Below are positions 8,256-19,233 of a DNA stretch of 64,000 nt, piece after piece; within the stretch, counting starts at the first letter, position 1, and the number at the start of each line of letters is the position of its first letter. Source of the DNA: Caballeronia jiangsuensis (lineage in GTDB: Bacteria > Pseudomonadota > Gammaproteobacteria > Burkholderiales > Burkholderiaceae); assembly GCA_000648925.1 (NCBI GenBank), contig JFHF01000010.1:1-64000 (forward strand), read 5' to 3'. Both the position numbers and the translations under genes were made by a program. A model generated the notes under the pieces. The model was not told the DNA's origin. It saw nothing but the letters and a program-made list of their open reading frames with translations, and ran no database searches.

Positions 8256-10646
8256 ATGCCGCCACGACAGTTTCCCGTATCGAAAATCCAAGGCGACGCT
8301 CAGCCACGCAGGCGGCGGCTCGTCGTCGCGCTGCTATCCGTTCCGGGCCTGATGCCGGCTCTCGCGCATGCCCAGCTCTCGGGCGACGCCGCGTATCCTC
8401 AGCCGCTCGACGGCCCCGGCAGTCTGCGCCTCGCGCCGCAACTCGAAGAGCGGCCGTTGCAAAACGGTCAGCAGCCTTCGACGTTCCTCCTGAGCGACAA
8501 GGCGACGGGCACCACCGACGAAGACATGGCGGCGAAGGGATCGGCGGAGATCCGGCGCACGGTGACGGTCATCAAGGGCGACGCGCTGCATTACGACCAG
8601 GATACGGACATGGCCGATGCTTTCGGCAATGTCAGGCTGATCAACAACGGCGTGTCGTTCATCGGTCCGGAAGCGCATCTGAAGGTCGAGGCCAACGAAG
8701 GGTTCATGACGAACCCGAAGTACCATTTCAACGTGACGGGCGGCTCGGGCAGCGCCGAGCGCGCCGACATGATCGACGACGAGCGCGCGCGCATCGATCA
8801 CGGCACCTACACCGCCTGTCAGTGCGAATCCGATCCGGCGTGGTACATCAAGGGCACGTCGTTCGATTTCGACACCGGCGCCGAAGAGGGCGTCGCGCAT
8901 AACGGCGTGCTGTTCTTCCAGGGCGTGCCGGTTTTCGGAAGCCCGTGGCTGTCGTTTCCGCTCACCGGCGATCGTCGCAGCGGCCTGTTGCCGCCGACCT
9001 TCTCGCTCAGCTCGACGACCGGCTTCGAAGCGACGATCCCGTACTATTTCAATATCGCGCCGAATCGCGATCTGACCGTCACGCCGCGCATCATGACGCG
9101 GCGCGGCGTACTCGGAGAGGCGACGTACCGGTATCTGTCGCCTACGTATTCCGGGTCGTTCACCGGCGACTATCTGCCGGACGACCGCCAGACGCACACG
9201 AATCGCTATGCGATCTTCTGGCAGCATCGCCAGAATTTCGGCAATGGCTTCGGCGGCTATATCAATTACAACAAGGTTTCGGACGATCAATATCCGGAAG
9301 ACCTGGGCAACGCGTCGAATCAGTTCCTGAACGGCACGCAGTTGCTGTATCAGCAGGAAGCAGGGCTCACGTACAACAACGGCCCGTGGTCGGTGCTCGC
9401 GCGCGAACAGCGCTGGCAGACGCTGCAGCCGTCGGTTCCGCCCTACGCGCGCGAGCCGCAGGTGAATGTTCAGTACAACAAGTACAACGTCGGCGGCTTC
9501 GACTACGGCGCGGAACTGGACGCGACGCGCTTCACGATCACGACCGACGGCGCCACCGACGGCAACCGCCTGTACTTCAACCCGTACCTGAGCTACGGGA
9601 TCAACGCGCCGGGTTACTTCGTCACGCCGAAGGTGCAATGGCACTTCGCGTCGTACGACCTGAGCCATATCGCGACGACCCAGGTGGCGGGCTCGTCGCC
9701 GCCGGTGACGGGGCAGCCGAAGAATTTCACCGAGTCGATTCCGACCGTCAGCTTCGACACCGGCCTCGTGTTCGACCGCTCGGTGCGGCTCTTCGGACAG
9801 GATTACATCCAGACGCTGGAGCCGCGGCTCTACTACGTCTACACGCCGTATCACAATCAGGACTTCGCGCCGATTTTCGATACCGCCGAAGCCGACTTCG
9901 GCCTCGCCGAGATCTACACGCCGAACACATTCGTCGGCAACGACCGCATCGCGGACGCGAACCGCATCACGGCAGGCCTGACGACGCGCTTTATCAACCC
10001 GGCGACGGGCGATGAGCGCGCGCGTTTCGTCATCGCGCAGCAGTATTATTTCCAGAGCCAGCGCGTCACGATCACGCCGGGCCAACTGCCCGACCAGGCG
10101 AAGCACTCGGACCTGATCGCGGGCGCGGCCATCAAGCTGGGCGCTGGTTTCGCTTCGGAAACCGCGTTCCAATATAATGTGGACAACAACCAGCTCGTGC
10201 GATCGAGCATCGGTTTTGCGTTCAGTCCGGCGGAACGCAAGGTGATCAACATCGGCTACCGTTACACGCGTTCGAACCAGACCACGCTGGTGAACGAGCC
10301 GATCAACCAGGTCCTGCTGTCGGCCGAGTGGCCGCTCACGAATCGCCTCTATGCCGTCGGCCGCGTGAATTACGATCTCGCGAGCCATCGTCTCGTCGAC
10401 GGGCTCCTGGGCTTCCAGTACGATGCCGACTGCTGGGCGTTCGGCTTCGGCATGCAGCGTTACGCCAACGGCGTGGACACGCAGGGCCTGCCATCGTCCG
10501 GTACGCGCGTGCTCGCGCAATTGACGTTCAAGGGCTTGTCGAACGTCGACAACGGTCTCGTCAGCGCGTTCCGCGCGAGCGTCCAGGGTTATCAGCCGCC
10601 GCCGCCAGCGGCGCCGCCGCTCTCCCGGTACAGCGATTACGAGTAA
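8256..10646 (+). CDS. lptD: LPS-assembly outer-membrane protein LptD
   Basis: Outer-membrane translocon component that, with LptE, inserts lipopolysaccharide into the outer leaflet. It has 796 residues: a signal peptide (about 18-40, cleaved near AHA-QLS), an N-terminal OstA jellyroll domain with [17 protein letters not shown], then a large beta-barrel. Cys pairs important for the disulfide-linked active form are visible as CQC near residue 188 and in DADCWAFG near residue 726. A proline-rich tail follows the barrel. It heads the conserved lptD-surA-pdxA-rsmA cluster. The ATG at 8256 gives a sensible Arg-rich n-region, but the exact start is not proven. Confidence 0.96.
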   Translation: MPPRQFPVSKIQGDAQPRRRRLVVALLSVPGLMPALAHAQLSGDAAYPQPLDGPGSLRLAPQLEERPLQNGQQPSTFLLSDKATGTTDEDMAAKGSAEIRRTVTVIKGDALHYDQDTDMADAFGNVRLINNGVSFIGPEAHLKVEANEGFMTNPKYHFNVTGGSGSAERADMIDDERARIDHGTYTACQCESDPAWYIKGTSFDFDTGAEEGVAHNGVLFFQGVPVFGSPWLSFPLTGDRRSGLLPPTFSLSSTTGFEATIPYYFNIAPNRDLTVTPRIMTRRGVLGEATYRYLSPTYSGSFTGDYLPDDRQTHTNRYAIFWQHRQNFGNGFGGYINYNKVSDDQYPEDLGNASNQFLNGTQLLYQQEAGLTYNNGPWSVLAREQRWQTLQPSVPPYAREPQVNVQYNKYNVGGFDYGAELDATRFTITTDGATDGNRLYFNPYLSYGINAPGYFVTPKVQWHFASYDLSHIATTQVAGSSPPVTGQPKNFTESIPTVSFDTGLVFDRSVRLFGQDYIQTLEPRLYYVYTPYHNQDFAPIFDTAEADFGLAEIYTPNTFVGNDRIADANRITAGLTTRFINPATGDERARFVIAQQYYFQSQRVTITPGQLPDQAKHSDLIAGAAIKLGAGFASETAFQYNVDNNQLVRSSIGFAFSPAERKVINIGYRYTRSNQTTLVNEPINQVLLSAEWPLTNRLYAVGRVNYDLASHRLVDGLLGFQYDADCWAFGFGMQRYANGVDTQGLPSSGTRVLAQLTFKGLSNVDNGLVSAFRASVQGYQPPPPAAPPLSRYSDYE

Positions 10647-10769
10647 GGCCGGAACGGGCGGCCGCGTGCGGCATCCAACGTCAGGCAGTGAAGAGCGGCC
10701 GGGAGCCGCGCAGTGCAGCACATTCAAGCAGGACACGAACGGGTGAAGCCCGTATTTGATGGAGTATCT

Positions 10770-12128
10770 GTGGCAAACGTGAATATGTTTCGATCGACGG
10801 CAATCGCAGCGGGCGTGCTCGCTGGCGCGCTGATCCTGAGTTCGCCGGCCGGTGCGCAGGCGTTGTCGAATCGCAATGCGCAGGTCGCCGATTCAGTCGT
10901 CGCGGTGGTGAACGACGGTGTCATCACGCAGCGCGAGCTGCAAGAGCGCACGGCGCTCATCGCCAAGCGTCTCCAGCAGCAGAACGCGCCGGTGCCGCCC
11001 GCGGACCAGATGCAGCGGCAAGTGCTCGATCAGATGGTGCTCGAGCGCATTCAGCTCCAGAAGGCGAAGGAAGATGGCATCACCATCGACGATGCCACCG
11101 TCAACCGTACGCTCGCGCGTCTCGCGCAGCAAAACCAGATGACGCTCGACGTGTACCGCTCGCGCATCGAGGCGCAGGGCGTGCCCTGGTCCACCTTCAC
11201 GCGCGATGCGCGCACGGAACTCACGCTTTCGAAGCTGCGCGAAAAGGAAGTCGATAGCAAGATCACCGTGTCCGACGGCGAAGTGGCGAACTACATCGCC
11301 AGCCAGCGCGGTCCGGGCGCCCGCAATACGAGCGATCTGCGGCTTCAGCACATCATGTTCAAGCTCCCGGCGGACGCGCCTCAGGGCGAAGTCGCGAAGG
11401 TTCAGGCCCAAGCCGACGCCGTGCTCAAGCAGGCGCAAGGCGGCGAGGATTTCGAGAAGCTCGCCAAGCAGAACTCGCAGGACACCGACGCCAGCAAGGG
11501 CGGCGACCTCGGTTTCCGTACGCCTGGCACGTTGCCGGCGGGCATCGTGAATGCCGTGTCGACGTTGCGTCCGGGTCAGGTCGTCCCCACGCTTTTGCGC
11601 ACCGACGGCGGTTTCGAGATCATCAAGCTGGTGGATCGCCGCGCGAGCCAGGGCACGGCCGCCGACGCGCCCAAGCTCGTGCAGACGCACGTGCGCCACA
11701 TCCTGCTGCGCGTGTCGGACGGCATGTCCGAACAAGCCGCGCGCCAGAAGCTGCTCGACATCAAGCAGCAAGTCGCGTCGGGCGGCGATTTCGCCAACTT
11801 CGCGCGCACCTATTCGCAGGACGGCTCTGCGTCGCAGGGCGGCGATCTTGGCTGGATCAGCCCGGGCGAAACCGTGCCCGAGTTCGAGCGCGCGATGAAC
11901 AATCTCCAGGACGGCGCCGTCAGCGATCCGGTGCGAAGCGAGTACGGCTATCACCTGATTCAGGTGCTCGGCCGTCGCGAAGCGGAAGGATCGGCGTCGC
12001 AGCAGCTTGACATCGCGCGTCAGGCGATCGGCCAGCGCAAGGCCGAGCAGGCGTATTCCGACTGGCTGCGCGAACTGCGCGACACCGCCTACGTGCAGTA
12101 CAAGGGCATCGCTGCCCTGCCGCAGTAA
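10770..12128 (+). CDS. surA: Periplasmic chaperone and peptidyl-prolyl isomerase SurA
   Basis: Escorts outer-membrane porins and LptD through the periplasm. From the GTG start there are 452 residues: a signal peptide (to about residue 30, SSPAGAQA), a SurA N-domain beginning [18 protein letters not shown], and two parvulin PPIC domains starting near residues 190 (LQHIMFKL) and 307 (VRHILLRV), each with the SQD...GGDLG motif. The GTG at 10770 was chosen because GGAG (10761-10764) lies 5 nt upstream; an ATG at 10785 is an alternative that shortens only the signal peptide. It sits directly downstream of its client lptD. Confidence 0.95.
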   Translation: MANVNMFRSTAIAAGVLAGALILSSPAGAQALSNRNAQVADSVVAVVNDGVITQRELQERTALIAKRLQQQNAPVPPADQMQRQVLDQMVLERIQLQKAKEDGITIDDATVNRTLARLAQQNQMTLDVYRSRIEAQGVPWSTFTRDARTELTLSKLREKEVDSKITVSDGEVANYIASQRGPGARNTSDLRLQHIMFKLPADAPQGEVAKVQAQADAVLKQAQGGEDFEKLAKQNSQDTDASKGGDLGFRTPGTLPAGIVNAVSTLRPGQVVPTLLRTDGGFEIIKLVDRRASQGTAADAPKLVQTHVRHILLRVSDGMSEQAARQKLLDIKQQVASGGDFANFARTYSQDGSASQGGDLGWISPGETVPEFERAMNNLQDGAVSDPVRSEYGYHLIQVLGRREAEGSASQQLDIARQAIGQRKAEQAYSDWLRELRDTAYVQYKGIAALPQ

Positions 12129-12132
12129 CAGC

Positions 12133-13116
12133 ATGAGCACCGCCGACGCCCGACCGCTCGCCATCGCCATCACGACCGGCGAGCCGGCCGGCGTCGGCCC
12201 GGAACTGACGGCGGCGGCGCTCAGGCAGGCGCGCGAGCGCTGGCCGTCGGCGCACTTCACGGTGCTCGGCGATCGCGCGCTGCTCGAAGCGCGCGCCGGA
12301 GTGGGCTGGCTCGAGGCGCACGGCACGGTCGAAATCGAGCATCACGCGCTCGCCGCGCCCGCCGAACCCGGCAAGCTGAATGCGGCGAACGGGCGCTACG
12401 TGCTGAGTCTGCTCGATGCCGCGATCGACGGCGCTGTCTCCGGCCGTTTCGACGCCATCGTCACCGCGCCGCTGCAAAAGAGCACGATCAACGATGCCGG
12501 CGTTCCCTTCACCGGCCATACCGAATACCTCGCCGAGCGCACGAACACACCGCGCGTCGTGATGATGCTGGCGGGATCGAGCGAGCGTCCGTTGCGCGTC
12601 GCGCTCGCGACCACGCATTTGCCGCTGAAGAACGTATCCGCCGCGCTCAGCATCGACGGCCTCGTCGAAACGCTCGTCATCATCGATCACGATTTGCGCG
12701 CGCATTTCGGTTTGCCCGCGCCGCGCATTCTCGTCACCGGACTCAATCCGCATGCGGGCGAGAACGGTTATCTGGGCCGCGAGGAAATCGACGTCATCAC
12801 GCCCGCGCTCGAACGCGCGCGGGCGCTCGGCATCGACGCGCCCGGGCCGTATCCCGCCGACACGCTGTTCCAGCCGCGCTATCTGAAAGACGCCGATTGC
12901 GTGCTCGCGATGTTCCACGACCAGGGCTTGCCGGTGCTGAAATACGCGACGTTCGGCGAGGGCATCAACGTAACGCTCGGCTTGCCGATCATCCGCACGT
13001 CGGTGGATCACGGCACCGCGCTCGATCTCGCCGGCACGGGCCGCGCCGATCCGGGCAGCATGATCGCCGCGATCGACGCCGCCGTCACCATGGCGCGTCA
13101 CAAACGCGCGGCCTGA
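12133..13116 (+). CDS. pdxA: 4-hydroxythreonine-4-phosphate dehydrogenase
   Basis: Step of the DXP-dependent pyridoxal phosphate pathway: NAD(P)-dependent oxidation of 4-phosphohydroxy-L-threonine. It has 327 residues. Family signatures are [11 protein letters not shown] near residue 13, TAPLQKSTI with the nearby FTGHTE metal/substrate histidine, LNPHAGENG, and a C-terminal [12 protein letters not shown]. The ATG at 12133 lies 4 bp after the surA stop, so translation is probably coupled. The order surA-pdxA-rsmA is conserved across proteobacteria. Confidence 0.96.
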   Translation: MSTADARPLAIAITTGEPAGVGPELTAAALRQARERWPSAHFTVLGDRALLEARAGVGWLEAHGTVEIEHHALAAPAEPGKLNAANGRYVLSLLDAAIDGAVSGRFDAIVTAPLQKSTINDAGVPFTGHTEYLAERTNTPRVVMMLAGSSERPLRVALATTHLPLKNVSAALSIDGLVETLVIIDHDLRAHFGLPAPRILVTGLNPHAGENGYLGREEIDVITPALERARALGIDAPGPYPADTLFQPRYLKDADCVLAMFHDQGLPVLKYATFGEGINVTLGLPIIRTSVDHGTALDLAGTGRADPGSMIAAIDAAVTMARHKRAA

Positions 13117-13150
13117 TTCAGCGCCGCGCGGCCGCTTCATTCAAACGAGT

Positions 13151-13966
13151 ATGTCGACCAAACATCAAGGCCATTTCGCGCGCAAGCGCTTCGGGCAAAA
13201 CTTCCTCGTCGATCAGGGCGTGATCGATTCCATCGTCGATGTGATCGCGCCGACGCGGGGCGAGCGCATGGTGGAGATCGGGCCGGGACTCGCGGCGCTC
13301 ACGGAGCCGCTGATCGAGCGGCTGGCCACGCCCGAGTCGCCGCTGCACGCCGTCGAGCTGGACCGCGATCTGATCGGCCGTCTGGAGAAGCGTTTCGGCG
13401 ACAGGCTCGTCGTGCATTCCGCCGATGCGCTCGATTTCGATTTTGCATCGCTCGCGCCCGAAGGCGAGAAACCAACGCTGCGCATCGTCGGCAATCTGCC
13501 GTATAACATTTCCAGTCCGCTGCTGTTTCACCTGACGGCGTTCGCGCACAAGGTGATCGACCAGCACTTCATGCTGCAGGACGAAGTGGTCGATCGCATG
13601 ATCGCCGAGCCCGCGAGCAAGGATTACGGACGTCTCTCGGTGATGCTGCAATACCGCTACGTGATGGACAAGCTCATCGACGTGCCGCCCGAGTCGTTCA
13701 ATCCGCCGCCGAAGGTGAATTCCGCGATCGTGCGCATGATTCCGTTCGCGCCGCACGAGTTGCCCGAAGTCGATGAAGCCGTGTTGAGCGATGTCGTGAA
13801 GGCCGCGTTCGCGCAGCGTCGCAAGGTGCTGCGCAACAACCTGGGCGCGTATCGCGACACGATCGATTTCGACGCCCTCGGTTTCGATCTCACGCGCCGT
13901 GCCGAAGAAGTGCCGGTGGCGGAATTCGTCACGCTGGCGCAGACGGTTCAGCGCTCGAAGGCCTGA
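13151..13966 (+). CDS. rsmA: 16S rRNA dimethyladenosine transferase
   Basis: Dimethylates the two adjacent adenines (A1518 and A1519) in the 3'-terminal helix of 16S rRNA, using SAM. It has 271 residues. Visible are the N-terminal [10 protein letters not shown] motif, SAM motif [12 protein letters not shown], the acidic residue motif AVELDRDL, and the catalytic [13 protein letters not shown] motif (NLPY). It is the last gene of the lptD cluster. Its final 19 bp overlap the 3' end of the convergent small gene on the minus strand. Confidence 0.97.
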   Translation: MSTKHQGHFARKRFGQNFLVDQGVIDSIVDVIAPTRGERMVEIGPGLAALTEPLIERLATPESPLHAVELDRDLIGRLEKRFGDRLVVHSADALDFDFASLAPEGEKPTLRIVGNLPYNISSPLLFHLTAFAHKVIDQHFMLQDEVVDRMIAEPASKDYGRLSVMLQYRYVMDKLIDVPPESFNPPPKVNSAIVRMIPFAPHELPEVDEAVLSDVVKAAFAQRRKVLRNNLGAYRDTIDFDALGFDLTRRAEEVPVAEFVTLAQTVQRSKA

Positions 13967-14202
13967 ACGCAGCCCACATCCGACAGCAATTTCATCAGCC
14001 GTTCCAGTCGCGCGCGCTGCCCGTGTTGCAGGCCGCGCGTCGCGCTCACCTGCTGCACGCGCGTGCGCCAGTAGGTCTGGCCGAACAGCGAATTCGCCCC
14101 TTCCGCCGACAGCACGCGCTCCAGATGCACGATCGCGGCATCGACATTCCTGGGCGTGTAAGGGCTCGTGATCGTGGCGTGCCGCTCGAGTGTTTCGTTC
14201 AT
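13948..14202 (-). CDS. Small hypothetical protein convergent with rsmA
   Basis: An 84-residue, rather basic soluble protein without signal peptide or membrane segment. The ATG at 14202 has a gagga ribosome site about 5 nt upstream. The sequence is helical in character ([25 protein letters not shown]) and carries one Cys near the C-terminus. I do not recognise a domain. Its 3' end overlaps rsmA by 19 bp in a tail-to-tail arrangement. Third-position G/C is high, as in neighbouring genes, which supports it being coding. Confidence 0.6.
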   Translation of the reverse strand: MNETLERHATITSPYTPRNVDAAIVHLERVLSAEGANSLFGQTYWRTRVQQVSATRGLQHGQRARLERLMKLLSDVGCVQAFER

Positions 14203-14368
14203 CGTTATCCTCGTGTCGCGTTGAATCCGAATGGCCGATTCTGCGAGCGACGCGGGACATTCGGCGTCCCGGATGCGCAACTTCGATCGGGACGCGATGT
14301 GTCCGGACCGGCTGCTATGATCGTCGTCCCATCGTCCGGGCAGAAAGACATCCTTTGACGGAGACAGC

Positions 14369-15625
14369 ATGCGCTTCATTCACGCCGCGGATATTCATCT
14401 CGATAGCCCGCTGCACGGCCTTTCCGCCTACGCGGACGCACCCGCCGACATGCTGCGCAGCGCCACGCGCGAGGCGTTCTCGAAGCTCGTGTCGGCGGCG
14501 GTCGACGAACAGGTCGATTTCATGGTGATCGCCGGCGATCTGTACGACGGCACCTGGCGCGATCACAACACGGGCATCTTTTTCTGCCGCGAAATGGGAC
14601 GCCTGCGACGCGCGGGCATTCCGGTCTACGTGCTGTTCGGCAATCACGACGCCGAAAGCGAAATGACGAGCCAGCTTCAATTGCCCGACAACGTCCACAC
14701 GTTCTCGACGAGAAAGCCGCAGACCTTTCGCATCGACGCACTGAAAGTTGCGCTGCACGGCCATAGCTTCAAGGAAAAGGCGGTCACGACGAATCTCGTC
14801 ACCGCGTATCCGGCGCCTGTCGCGGGATATTTCAACATCGGCGTGCTGCATACGGCGCTCGAAGGCGGCTCGATGCACGCGAGCTACGCGCCGTGCTCCG
14901 TCGCTGAATTGCACGCGAAGGAATATCACTACTGGGCGCTCGGTCACGTCCACGATTACGCCATCTGGCAGGATGCATCGACCATCGTGTTTCCGGGCAA
15001 TCTGCAAGGACGCAACATCCGCGAGACGGGCCGGCGCGGCGCGGTGCTCGTCACGGTGTCGGACACGGAAGAGGTGAGCGTCGAGCGGCTTTTCATCGAC
15101 GTGCTGCGCTGGGAAGCGGTCACGGTGGATGCATCGTCGGCGAGCACGCTCGATGAAGTCGCGCTCGCGGTCGGACGCGCGCTGGAGGCGCTCGTCGAAG
15201 CGGCGGCGTCGTCCGTGCCGCACGCGGTGCGCGTGACGATCACCGGCGCGACCGGCGCGCATGGCGAACTGTTCGGACTGGAGACGCAACTGCGCGCCGA
15301 AGTGCTCGCGCAGATCGCAGCGATCAGCCACGACCGTCTGTGGCTCGAAAAGGTGAAGATCGCAACCGAGCCGCTCGCGCACAGCGAACCGTCAACGGGC
15401 CGCACCGATGCGCTCGCCGATCTTCACGGTCTGCTGATCGAAGCCGAGTCCGACCCGGAGTTTTTGAGCATGCTGAAAGAAAGACTCATCGCGCTGGCAT
15501 CGCAGGCGCCGAGCGAATTGCAGAAGTCCGTGCCCGAGCTCGAGTACGTGCGCAACGGCGAACTCGCGAAGCTCGTCGGCGAAGTGCGCTCCGGCCTGAT
15601 CGCGCAACTGGCGGACGCGGAGTAA
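14369..15625 (+). CDS. yhaO: YhaO/SbcD-like metallophosphoesterase (DNA repair exonuclease)
   Basis: A 418-residue protein with the calcineurin-type metallophosphoesterase motifs in order: DIHLDSPL (about residue 8), GDLYDG (about 56), GNHD (about 91), and GHVHD near 193, so all metal ligands are present. The N-terminal 250 residues resemble SbcD/Mre11 nucleases. The C-terminal part is the longer tail seen in the YhaO branch. It lies 3 bp ahead of the large ATPase gene, the usual nuclease-ATPase pairing of the SbcCD/Rad50-Mre11 type. It probably acts on DNA ends or hairpins; the exact role of YhaO is not well established. Confidence 0.85.
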   Translation: MRFIHAADIHLDSPLHGLSAYADAPADMLRSATREAFSKLVSAAVDEQVDFMVIAGDLYDGTWRDHNTGIFFCREMGRLRRAGIPVYVLFGNHDAESEMTSQLQLPDNVHTFSTRKPQTFRIDALKVALHGHSFKEKAVTTNLVTAYPAPVAGYFNIGVLHTALEGGSMHASYAPCSVAELHAKEYHYWALGHVHDYAIWQDASTIVFPGNLQGRNIRETGRRGAVLVTVSDTEEVSVERLFIDVLRWEAVTVDASSASTLDEVALAVGRALEALVEAAASSVPHAVRVTITGATGAHGELFGLETQLRAEVLAQIAAISHDRLWLEKVKIATEPLAHSEPSTGRTDALADLHGLLIEAESDPEFLSMLKERLIALASQAPSELQKSVPELEYVRNGELAKLVGEVRSGLIAQLADAE

Positions 15626-15628
15626 GCA

Positions 15629-18600
15629 ATGCGCATCGGCAAGCTCGAACTCATTCGCTACGGCAAGTTCACCGATCACGCCGTCGAGTTTCCGGCGGCG
15701 GAACATGACTTTCACTTCGTCGTCGGTCCGAACGAGGCCGGCAAATCGACCATCAAGAACGCGATTTCCGAGCTGCTCTTCGGCATGCCGCACAGCTCGC
15801 CGCTCGCGTTCGTGCATCCGCAGAGCGATTTGCGGCTCGGCGCGTCGATCGAAGCGGGCGATGAAGCTTTCGCATTTCATCGCACGAAGAGCCGTAAATC
15901 GTCGCTCAGTGCGCCTAATGGCGACGCGCTTCCCGCCGATGCACTCGCGACGTTTCTCGGCTCGGCCGACAAGAGCTTCTTCGAGCAGATGTACTGCCTC
16001 GATCACACGGCGCTGATTCGAGGCGGTCAAAGCATTCTCGATGCATCGAGCGATGTCGGGCAGGTGCTGTTCCAGTCAGCGGCGGGCATCGCGAGTCTCG
16101 GCGACGTGCGCCAGCGTCTCGCGGACGAAGCCGACAGCCTGTGGGCGAAGCGCAAGTCAGGCTGCGCGTACAACATCAGCCGGAAGCAATACGACGAAGC
16201 CACCGACGAACTGAAGCTCGCCAGCGTGCGAACCGCGAAGTGGACGCGCGCGCATGTCGCCGTCGAAGAGGCGGAGGAAAAGCGCCGCGAACAGGACGCA
16301 CATCGCGCCGAACTCGAAGCGCAGCGCGGCAAGCTGGAACGTGTGCGGCGTGTCGCGCCGTTTCTGAATGTGTGGCGCGAGAAGGCGGCGGAGTTGCGCG
16401 AACTGGGCGAAGTCGTCGATTTGCCCGCGAACGCCGAGGCGACGCTGCAAAACGCACTCACGCGGCTCGCGACGGCGCAAGGCGCGCTCGACGTGCACGC
16501 GAAAGCGGCCGGGCAATTGCACGCCGAACTGAGCGCGATTCACATCGATCACGCGCTGCTCGCCGCACAGGCGCGCATTCGTGCGCTCGACGCCACGCAG
16601 CAGCGCTGCACGCATCACGCGACCGAAATTGCCCGGCTCGAACAGGAAGTCGCGATGCGTCTGCGCCAGATCGCGCAGGACGGCGCGCAACTCGGCTGGC
16701 CGGACGATGAAGCGGGCGTGCGCCGCACGATGCCCGGCGCGCTCGCGCTCCAGACGGTCACGAGCCTGATGCTCGAACGCGGCGAACTCGAACTCGCCGC
16801 GCGCAACGCGGATCAGGCCGCCGACGAATGCGCTGCGCAGATCGACACGCTGAAAGCGAAGCTCGCGGCGATCGCGGGCGGCGATGTACCGCCGGGTCTG
16901 CGCGCCGCGTTGCGTGCCGCGCAAAAGTATCGCGATACGGGCGCGGCGACAGAGCGCCTCGAAGACGCGACGCGCGACGCGCAGCAGACGCTCGACGCGG
17001 GCATCGCCTCGCTTGGCCGATGGTCGCGGCCGATCGCCGAATTGAAGCCGATGACGCTGCCGGCGGCCGAGCGCATCGCCGCGTTGCGCACGCAGCGTCA
17101 GGAACTCGCGTCGCGGCTGACTCTCGCCACGGATCGCGCGAAGGAAGCGCAGGACACGCTTCACGCGACGCGCGGCGAACTCGATGCGCTCGTCGAAGCG
17201 CACGATGTCGTGACGGGCGATCAGGTTCATGCCGCGCGCGCGTCGCGCGATGCGGCGTGGACCGCGATCCGGTCCGGCGATATCGCGCTCGATGAAGGCG
17301 CGCCCGGCTTCGAAAGCACGATGCACGCAGCCGACGACCTCGCCGATCGTCAGCTCGGATCGGTCGGTCACGCGACGCAGCTTGCGGCGCTGAAACGGCG
17401 TGTCGCGAGCGAGGCATCGACGCTCGCGCGGCGCGAGGAAAGCGTGCGCGAAGCCGAAGCGGCGCTGACGACATTCGACGACGCGTGGCGCGCGCTGGCC
17501 GCGCAATCGCAGATCGCGGACATGCCGCTCGACGATGCGCCGTCGTGGATCGCCGCGCGCGACAAGGCGCTGCTCGCGGCGCAGACGCTCGACGCGCGCA
17601 CCGAGGAACTCGCGCGCGAATCCGCTGATGCCGATACGCGCCGCGACTTGCTCGCGCGGCATCTTTCCGAGGCGGGTGCGCGCACCGATGCGCACGCCGC
17701 TCTCGACATGCTGTGCGACATGGCCGAGGCGCATATCGCGGCCATCGACGAAGCCACGGTGACGCGCCGCAATGTCGCCGCGCAACTCGACGAAGCCCAG
17801 GCCGAGCGTATCGCGCGGCAGGGCGTCGCGAAAGCGGCCCGCGAATCGTATGCGCGCTGGCAGCGCGAGTGGTCGGCGGCCATCGCGAAGGCGGGCCTCG
17901 CGAACGCGGCGGATTCGCTGGCCGCGGCCGAAGCGGCCATCGATATCGTGAAGAAGATCGGCGAGCAATTGACGCAGATCGAAACCACGCGCACCGGCCA
18001 GATCGACGCGATGCGCGTGGCGCTCGCCGCACTCGACGCCGACGCGTCGCAGCTCGCGCGTGAACTCGATGAATCGCTCGCGACGCGAGGCGCGAAGACA
18101 ATCGCGACGGAACTGTCGGCGCGCCTCGATCGCGCATGTGCGGCGCATGCCGAGCGGGAGCGGTTGACGAAGGCGCACGCGTCGGCGAGCGAGCAGGTGA
18201 ACCAGACGCGTGCCGACGTCGAACAGGCGAAGGAGACGCTGCGTCCGCTCTATGATCTGGCCGGCGTCGATACGCCGGACGTGCTTCAGGCGCTGATCGC
18301 GCAATCGCAGAAAAAGCGCGCGCTGATCGCGGCGGTGGACGACGCGCGCGCCGCGCTCATCAAGGGCGGCGATGGCTTGTCGCTCGACGAGCTCGTCACG
18401 GAAGTGGAGGGCGCCGACATGCCGAACGTGCCGGCCGAGCTTTCGCGCATCGGGGCGGCGCTGTCCGAGTCGGTGCGAATCGCGAACGAAACCACCACCG
18501 CGTTCGATGCCGCACGTCGCGAACTCGACGCCATTTCGGGCGAAGCGAATGCCGCGCGCGCCGAAGCGAAGCGGCAGGAAGCGCTTGCCGCAATGGCCGA

Positions 18601-19087
18601 TGCCGCCGAGCGCTTCGTGAAAGTCGAGACCGCGTCGACGCTGCTCAAGTGGGCGATCGACCGCTATCGCGAGCGTCGGCAGGGCCCGATGCTCTCACGC
18701 GCGAGCGCGATCTTTTCGGCGCTCACGCTCGACACCTTCTCGCGGCTCGTCGTCGATTACGACCGGCAGCCGATGGCGCTGTCGGCGGTTCGTGCGAGCG
18801 GCGAACATGTCGATATCGCCGGAATGAGCGAGGGCACGCGCGATCAGTTGTATCTCGCGCTGCGGCTGGCGGCGCTGGAGGAGCATGGTGAGAAGGCGTC
18901 GGCGCTGCCGTTTGTCGCCGACGATCTCTTCATCAATTTCGACGATGGCCGTGCGCGCGCCGGCCTGCGCGTGCTCGCGCAGATCGCGAAACGCACGCAG
19001 GTGATCTTTCTGAGCCACCACGATCATCTGGTCGATATCGTGCGCGACGTGTTCGGGCCGCAGGTCAACGTGCGTTATATGGGCTGA
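15629..19087 (+). CDS. yhaN: YhaN/SbcC-like AAA ATPase, Rad50/SMC type
   Basis: A 1152-residue protein with the architecture of Rad50-like ATPases. The N-terminal half-domain starts IRYGKFTDHAVEFP, with Walker A GPNEAGKS at residues 33-40. About 800 residues of Ala/Glu/Arg-rich coiled coil follow. A C-terminal half-domain has the signature-like AGMSEGTRDQLYLALRL and the Walker B region PFVADDLFINFDDGR. No obvious CxxC zinc hook is seen in mid-coil, unlike Rad50, which fits the YhaN branch. It is translated 3 bp after yhaO. The last 13 bp overlap the decayed gene on the other strand. Likely a DNA-end tethering or processing complex with YhaO. Confidence 0.85.
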   Translation: MRIGKLELIRYGKFTDHAVEFPAAEHDFHFVVGPNEAGKSTIKNAISELLFGMPHSSPLAFVHPQSDLRLGASIEAGDEAFAFHRTKSRKSSLSAPNGDALPADALATFLGSADKSFFEQMYCLDHTALIRGGQSILDASSDVGQVLFQSAAGIASLGDVRQRLADEADSLWAKRKSGCAYNISRKQYDEATDELKLASVRTAKWTRAHVAVEEAEEKRREQDAHRAELEAQRGKLERVRRVAPFLNVWREKAAELRELGEVVDLPANAEATLQNALTRLATAQGALDVHAKAAGQLHAELSAIHIDHALLAAQARIRALDATQQRCTHHATEIARLEQEVAMRLRQIAQDGAQLGWPDDEAGVRRTMPGALALQTVTSLMLERGELELAARNADQAADECAAQIDTLKAKLAAIAGGDVPPGLRAALRAAQKYRDTGAATERLEDATRDAQQTLDAGIASLGRWSRPIAELKPMTLPAAERIAALRTQRQELASRLTLATDRAKEAQDTLHATRGELDALVEAHDVVTGDQVHAARASRDAAWTAIRSGDIALDEGAPGFESTMHAADDLADRQLGSVGHATQLAALKRRVASEASTLARREESVREAEAALTTFDDAWRALAAQSQIADMPLDDAPSWIAARDKALLAAQTLDARTEELARESADADTRRDLLARHLSEAGARTDAHAALDMLCDMAEAHIAAIDEATVTRRNVAAQLDEAQAERIARQGVAKAARESYARWQREWSAAIAKAGLANAADSLAAAEAAIDIVKKIGEQLTQIETTRTGQIDAMRVALAALDADASQLARELDESLATRGAKTIATELSARLDRACAAHAERERLTKAHASASEQVNQTRADVEQAKETLRPLYDLAGVDTPDVLQALIAQSQKKRALIAAVDDARAALIKGGDGLSLDELVTEVEGADMPNVPAELSRIGAALSESVRIANETTTAFDAARRELDAISGEANAARAEAKRQEALAAMADAAERFVKVETASTLLKWAIDRYRERRQGPMLSRASAIFSALTLDTFSRLVVDYDRQPMALSAVRASGEHVDIAGMSEGTRDQLYLALRLAALEEHGEKASALPFVADDLFINFDDGRARAGLRVLAQIAKRTQVIFLSHHDHLVDIVRDVFGPQVNVRYMG

Positions 19088-19233
19088 AGCTTGCGGTCGA
19101 GGCGCATCAGCGTCTTGCGCGGATTGATGCGGATGACGCGCGGCCCAGCGCTTCAGCACATGAAAGGTGATCAGCAGGCTGTCGGCATGACGAATCCATT
19201 CGGCCGCCTGATCGAAAACGCGGCGTCGTTCAT
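19075..19233 (-). pseudogene. Internally deleted remnant of a Sir2-family gene
   Basis: The ATG at 19233 overlaps the stop of the WYL gene (TAATG). It reads MNDAA, then a shifted frame gives FDQAAEWIRHADSLLIT, then after a break a third frame gives AGPRVIRINPRKTLMRLD and a stop at 19075. From memory, the first stretch matches the N-terminus of Burkholderia Sir2-family proteins, where ADSLLIT runs into the NAD-binding AGAGMGVDSG loop. The VIRINPR stretch matches their C-terminal part. The whole catalytic core (about 200 residues) is absent and there is at least one frameshift. I read it as a deletion relic; a database comparison is needed because the identification rests on short segments. Confidence 0.55.
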
